Part shown: positions 6,177 to 7,158 of the stretch, piece by piece
Numbering within the stretch: the first letter of the stretch is position 1
How the letters are laid out: every line of letters starts with the position of its first letter
NCBI GenBank assembly: GCA_019090365.1
Contig: JAHRWC010000257.1
Coordinates: forward strand, 1-7,158
Reading direction: 5' to 3'
Source: Flavobacteriaceae bacterium
GTDB taxonomy: Bacteria > Bacteroidota > Bacteroidia > Flavobacteriales > Flavobacteriaceae
DNA length: 7,158 bases
Notes under the pieces: model-generated
The model's input: only the letters and a program-made list of their open reading frames with translations
Told to the model about the DNA's origin: nothing
Database searches by the model: none
Position numbers and translations under genes: made by a program

Positions 6177-7158
6177 ATGAATGCGGAAGAAGTTTCCAAT
6201 ATACATTTCGAATATAACAGAGGTCAATTAAGTGATGAAAAGCTTGTTTCTCTTTATAGAGCAATGCTTAAGCCTAGATTGATTGAAGAGAAAATGCTTA
6301 TTTTACTTCGACAAGGTAAAATTTCAAAATGGTTTAGTGGGATTGGGCAAGAGGCCATTTCAGTAGGTATAACCTCAGTACTTGAAAAAGATGAGTATAT
6401 TTTGCCTATGCATCGAAACTTAGGGGTTTTTACGACAAGAGAAATTCCGTTGAATCGCCTATTCTCACAATGGCAAGGAAAAGCAAACGGGTTTACAAAA
6501 GGTAGAGATCGTAGTTTTCATTTCGGAACTCAAGAGTTTAATATAATTGGTATGATTTCACATTTAGGACCTCAATTTGGGGTTGCTGATGGAATCGCTT
6601 TAGCAAATAAACTTAAAGGGAATGATAAAGTTTGTGCTGTGTTTACTGGTGATGGAGGAACAAGTGAAGGTGATATTCATGAAGCTTTGAACGTAGCATC
6701 TGTATGGGATTTACCTGTGCTTTTCTGTATTGAAAATAACGGATACGGTTTGTCTACACCTACTTCTGAACAATTTAATTGTGAGCATCTTGCAGACCGT
6801 GGTAAAGGCTACGGAATGGAGTCACATATCATTGATGGTAATAATATCATTGAAATATATACTAAAGTGAAGGCTTTAGTTGAAAGTATGCGTAAAAAAC
6901 CCAGACCGGTTTTATTAGAGTTTAAAACATTTAGAGTTCGTGGGCATGAAGAAGCGAGCGGAACAAAATATGTACCTAAAGAGTTATTGGAAGCGTGGGA
7001 TTTAAAAGATCCTTTAGAAAACTTCGCTGCTTTTTTACGTGCTGAAGGCATTTTATCTGAAGAAAAAGAAGTAGAGTTTAAAACTGAAATCATTCATGAA
7101 ATTAGTGATAATTTAGCAATAGCTTTTGCTGAAGATCCAATTTCTTCAACTGAAAGCA
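6177..7158 (+). CDS. Thiamine-diphosphate-dependent 2-oxoacid dehydrogenase E1 component, alpha region (3' end outside window)
   Basis: The frame is open from ATG 6177 to the window edge (327 codons) and contains an E1 alpha domain. In the cytoplasm this enzyme decarboxylates a 2-oxoacid on thiamine diphosphate and passes the acyl group to the E2 lipoyl domain. Diagnostic segments are GIGQEAISVGI near 55-65 and HRNLGVFTTREIPLNRLF near 79-96. The thiamine diphosphate and Mg motif runs from GDGGTSEGD (158-166) to ENNGYG (186-191), and FRVRGHEEASGTKYVP follows near 252-267. The body resembles the 2-oxoisovalerate (branched-chain) type and related pyruvate dehydrogenases. Many Bacteroidota carry alpha and beta E1 fused in one chain of about 660 residues. 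The open frame after the alpha domain (AEDPISSTES) would fit such a linker, but this cannot be seen. The ATG at 6177 is followed by another ATG out of frame at 6181. The gene is divergent from the oxygenase operon. Confidence 0.9.
   Translation, partial: MNAEEVSNIHFEYNRGQLSDEKLVSLYRAMLKPRLIEEKMLILLRQGKISKWFSGIGQEAISVGITSVLEKDEYILPMHRNLGVFTTREIPLNRLFSQWQGKANGFTKGRDRSFHFGTQEFNIIGMISHLGPQFGVADGIALANKLKGNDKVCAVFTGDGGTSEGDIHEALNVASVWDLPVLFCIENNGYGLSTPTSEQFNCEHLADRGKGYGMESHIIDGNNIIEIYTKVKALVESMRKKPRPVLLEFKTFRVRGHEEASGTKYVPKELLEAWDLKDPLENFAAFLRAEGILSEEKEVEFKTEIIHEISDNLAIAFAEDPISSTES

Noticed and set aside
6809..7093. Minus-strand open frame of 94 codons
   Set aside because: It is antisense to the E1 gene, whose protein has strong family motifs across this stretch.

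Overview
The window looks like a chromosomal segment from a member of the Bacteroidota, most likely a flavobacterium. It is strongly AT-rich. It carries a secreted protein with a type IX secretion (Por) C-terminal sorting domain, and it has promoter elements of the Bacteroidota TAnnTTTG type. I see no tRNA, rRNA, CRISPR array, insertion sequence or phage gene.

Layout from left to right. The 3' end of a family 1 uracil-DNA glycosylase gene (ung, +) stops at 138. A 34-codon membrane-peptide gene (-) faces it at 167-271, and an AT-rich gap without a supported gene follows to 521. A large + strand gene at 522-3035 encodes a secreted, multidomain PNGase F-type glycoamidase: signal peptide, LamG domain, two Ig-like domains, a two-part PNGase F module and a T9SS tail. 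An in-frame TAG at codon 37, inside the LamG domain, breaks it. Five bases after its stop lies the end of a compact four-gene operon read leftward (6053 to 3041): an isopenicillin-N-synthase-like 2OG-Fe(II) oxygenase, a SUI1/YciH translation factor, a uridine phosphorylase-type enzyme, and a cytosolic periplasmic-binding-protein-fold protein without a signal peptide. Their gaps are 1, 3 and 6 bases. Past a 123-base divergent promoter region, a thiamine-diphosphate-dependent 2-oxoacid dehydrogenase E1 gene starts at 6177 (+) and runs off the right edge.

How they fit together. The PNGase-like protein, if intact, would act at the cell surface or outside the cell on N-glycans of glycoproteins. 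The four-gene operon is the most intriguing part. A pyrimidine-nucleoside phosphorylase with a complete set of recognisable active-site residues sits with an oxygenase whose fold family includes thymine 7-hydroxylase, and with a binding protein of the NMT1/THI5-like fold. This allows a speculative reading as oxidative pyrimidine or nucleobase salvage, although conserved neighbourhood alone does not prove a pathway. The E1 gene is central metabolism (branched-chain 2-oxoacid or pyruvate oxidation) and shares only the divergent control region with the operon.
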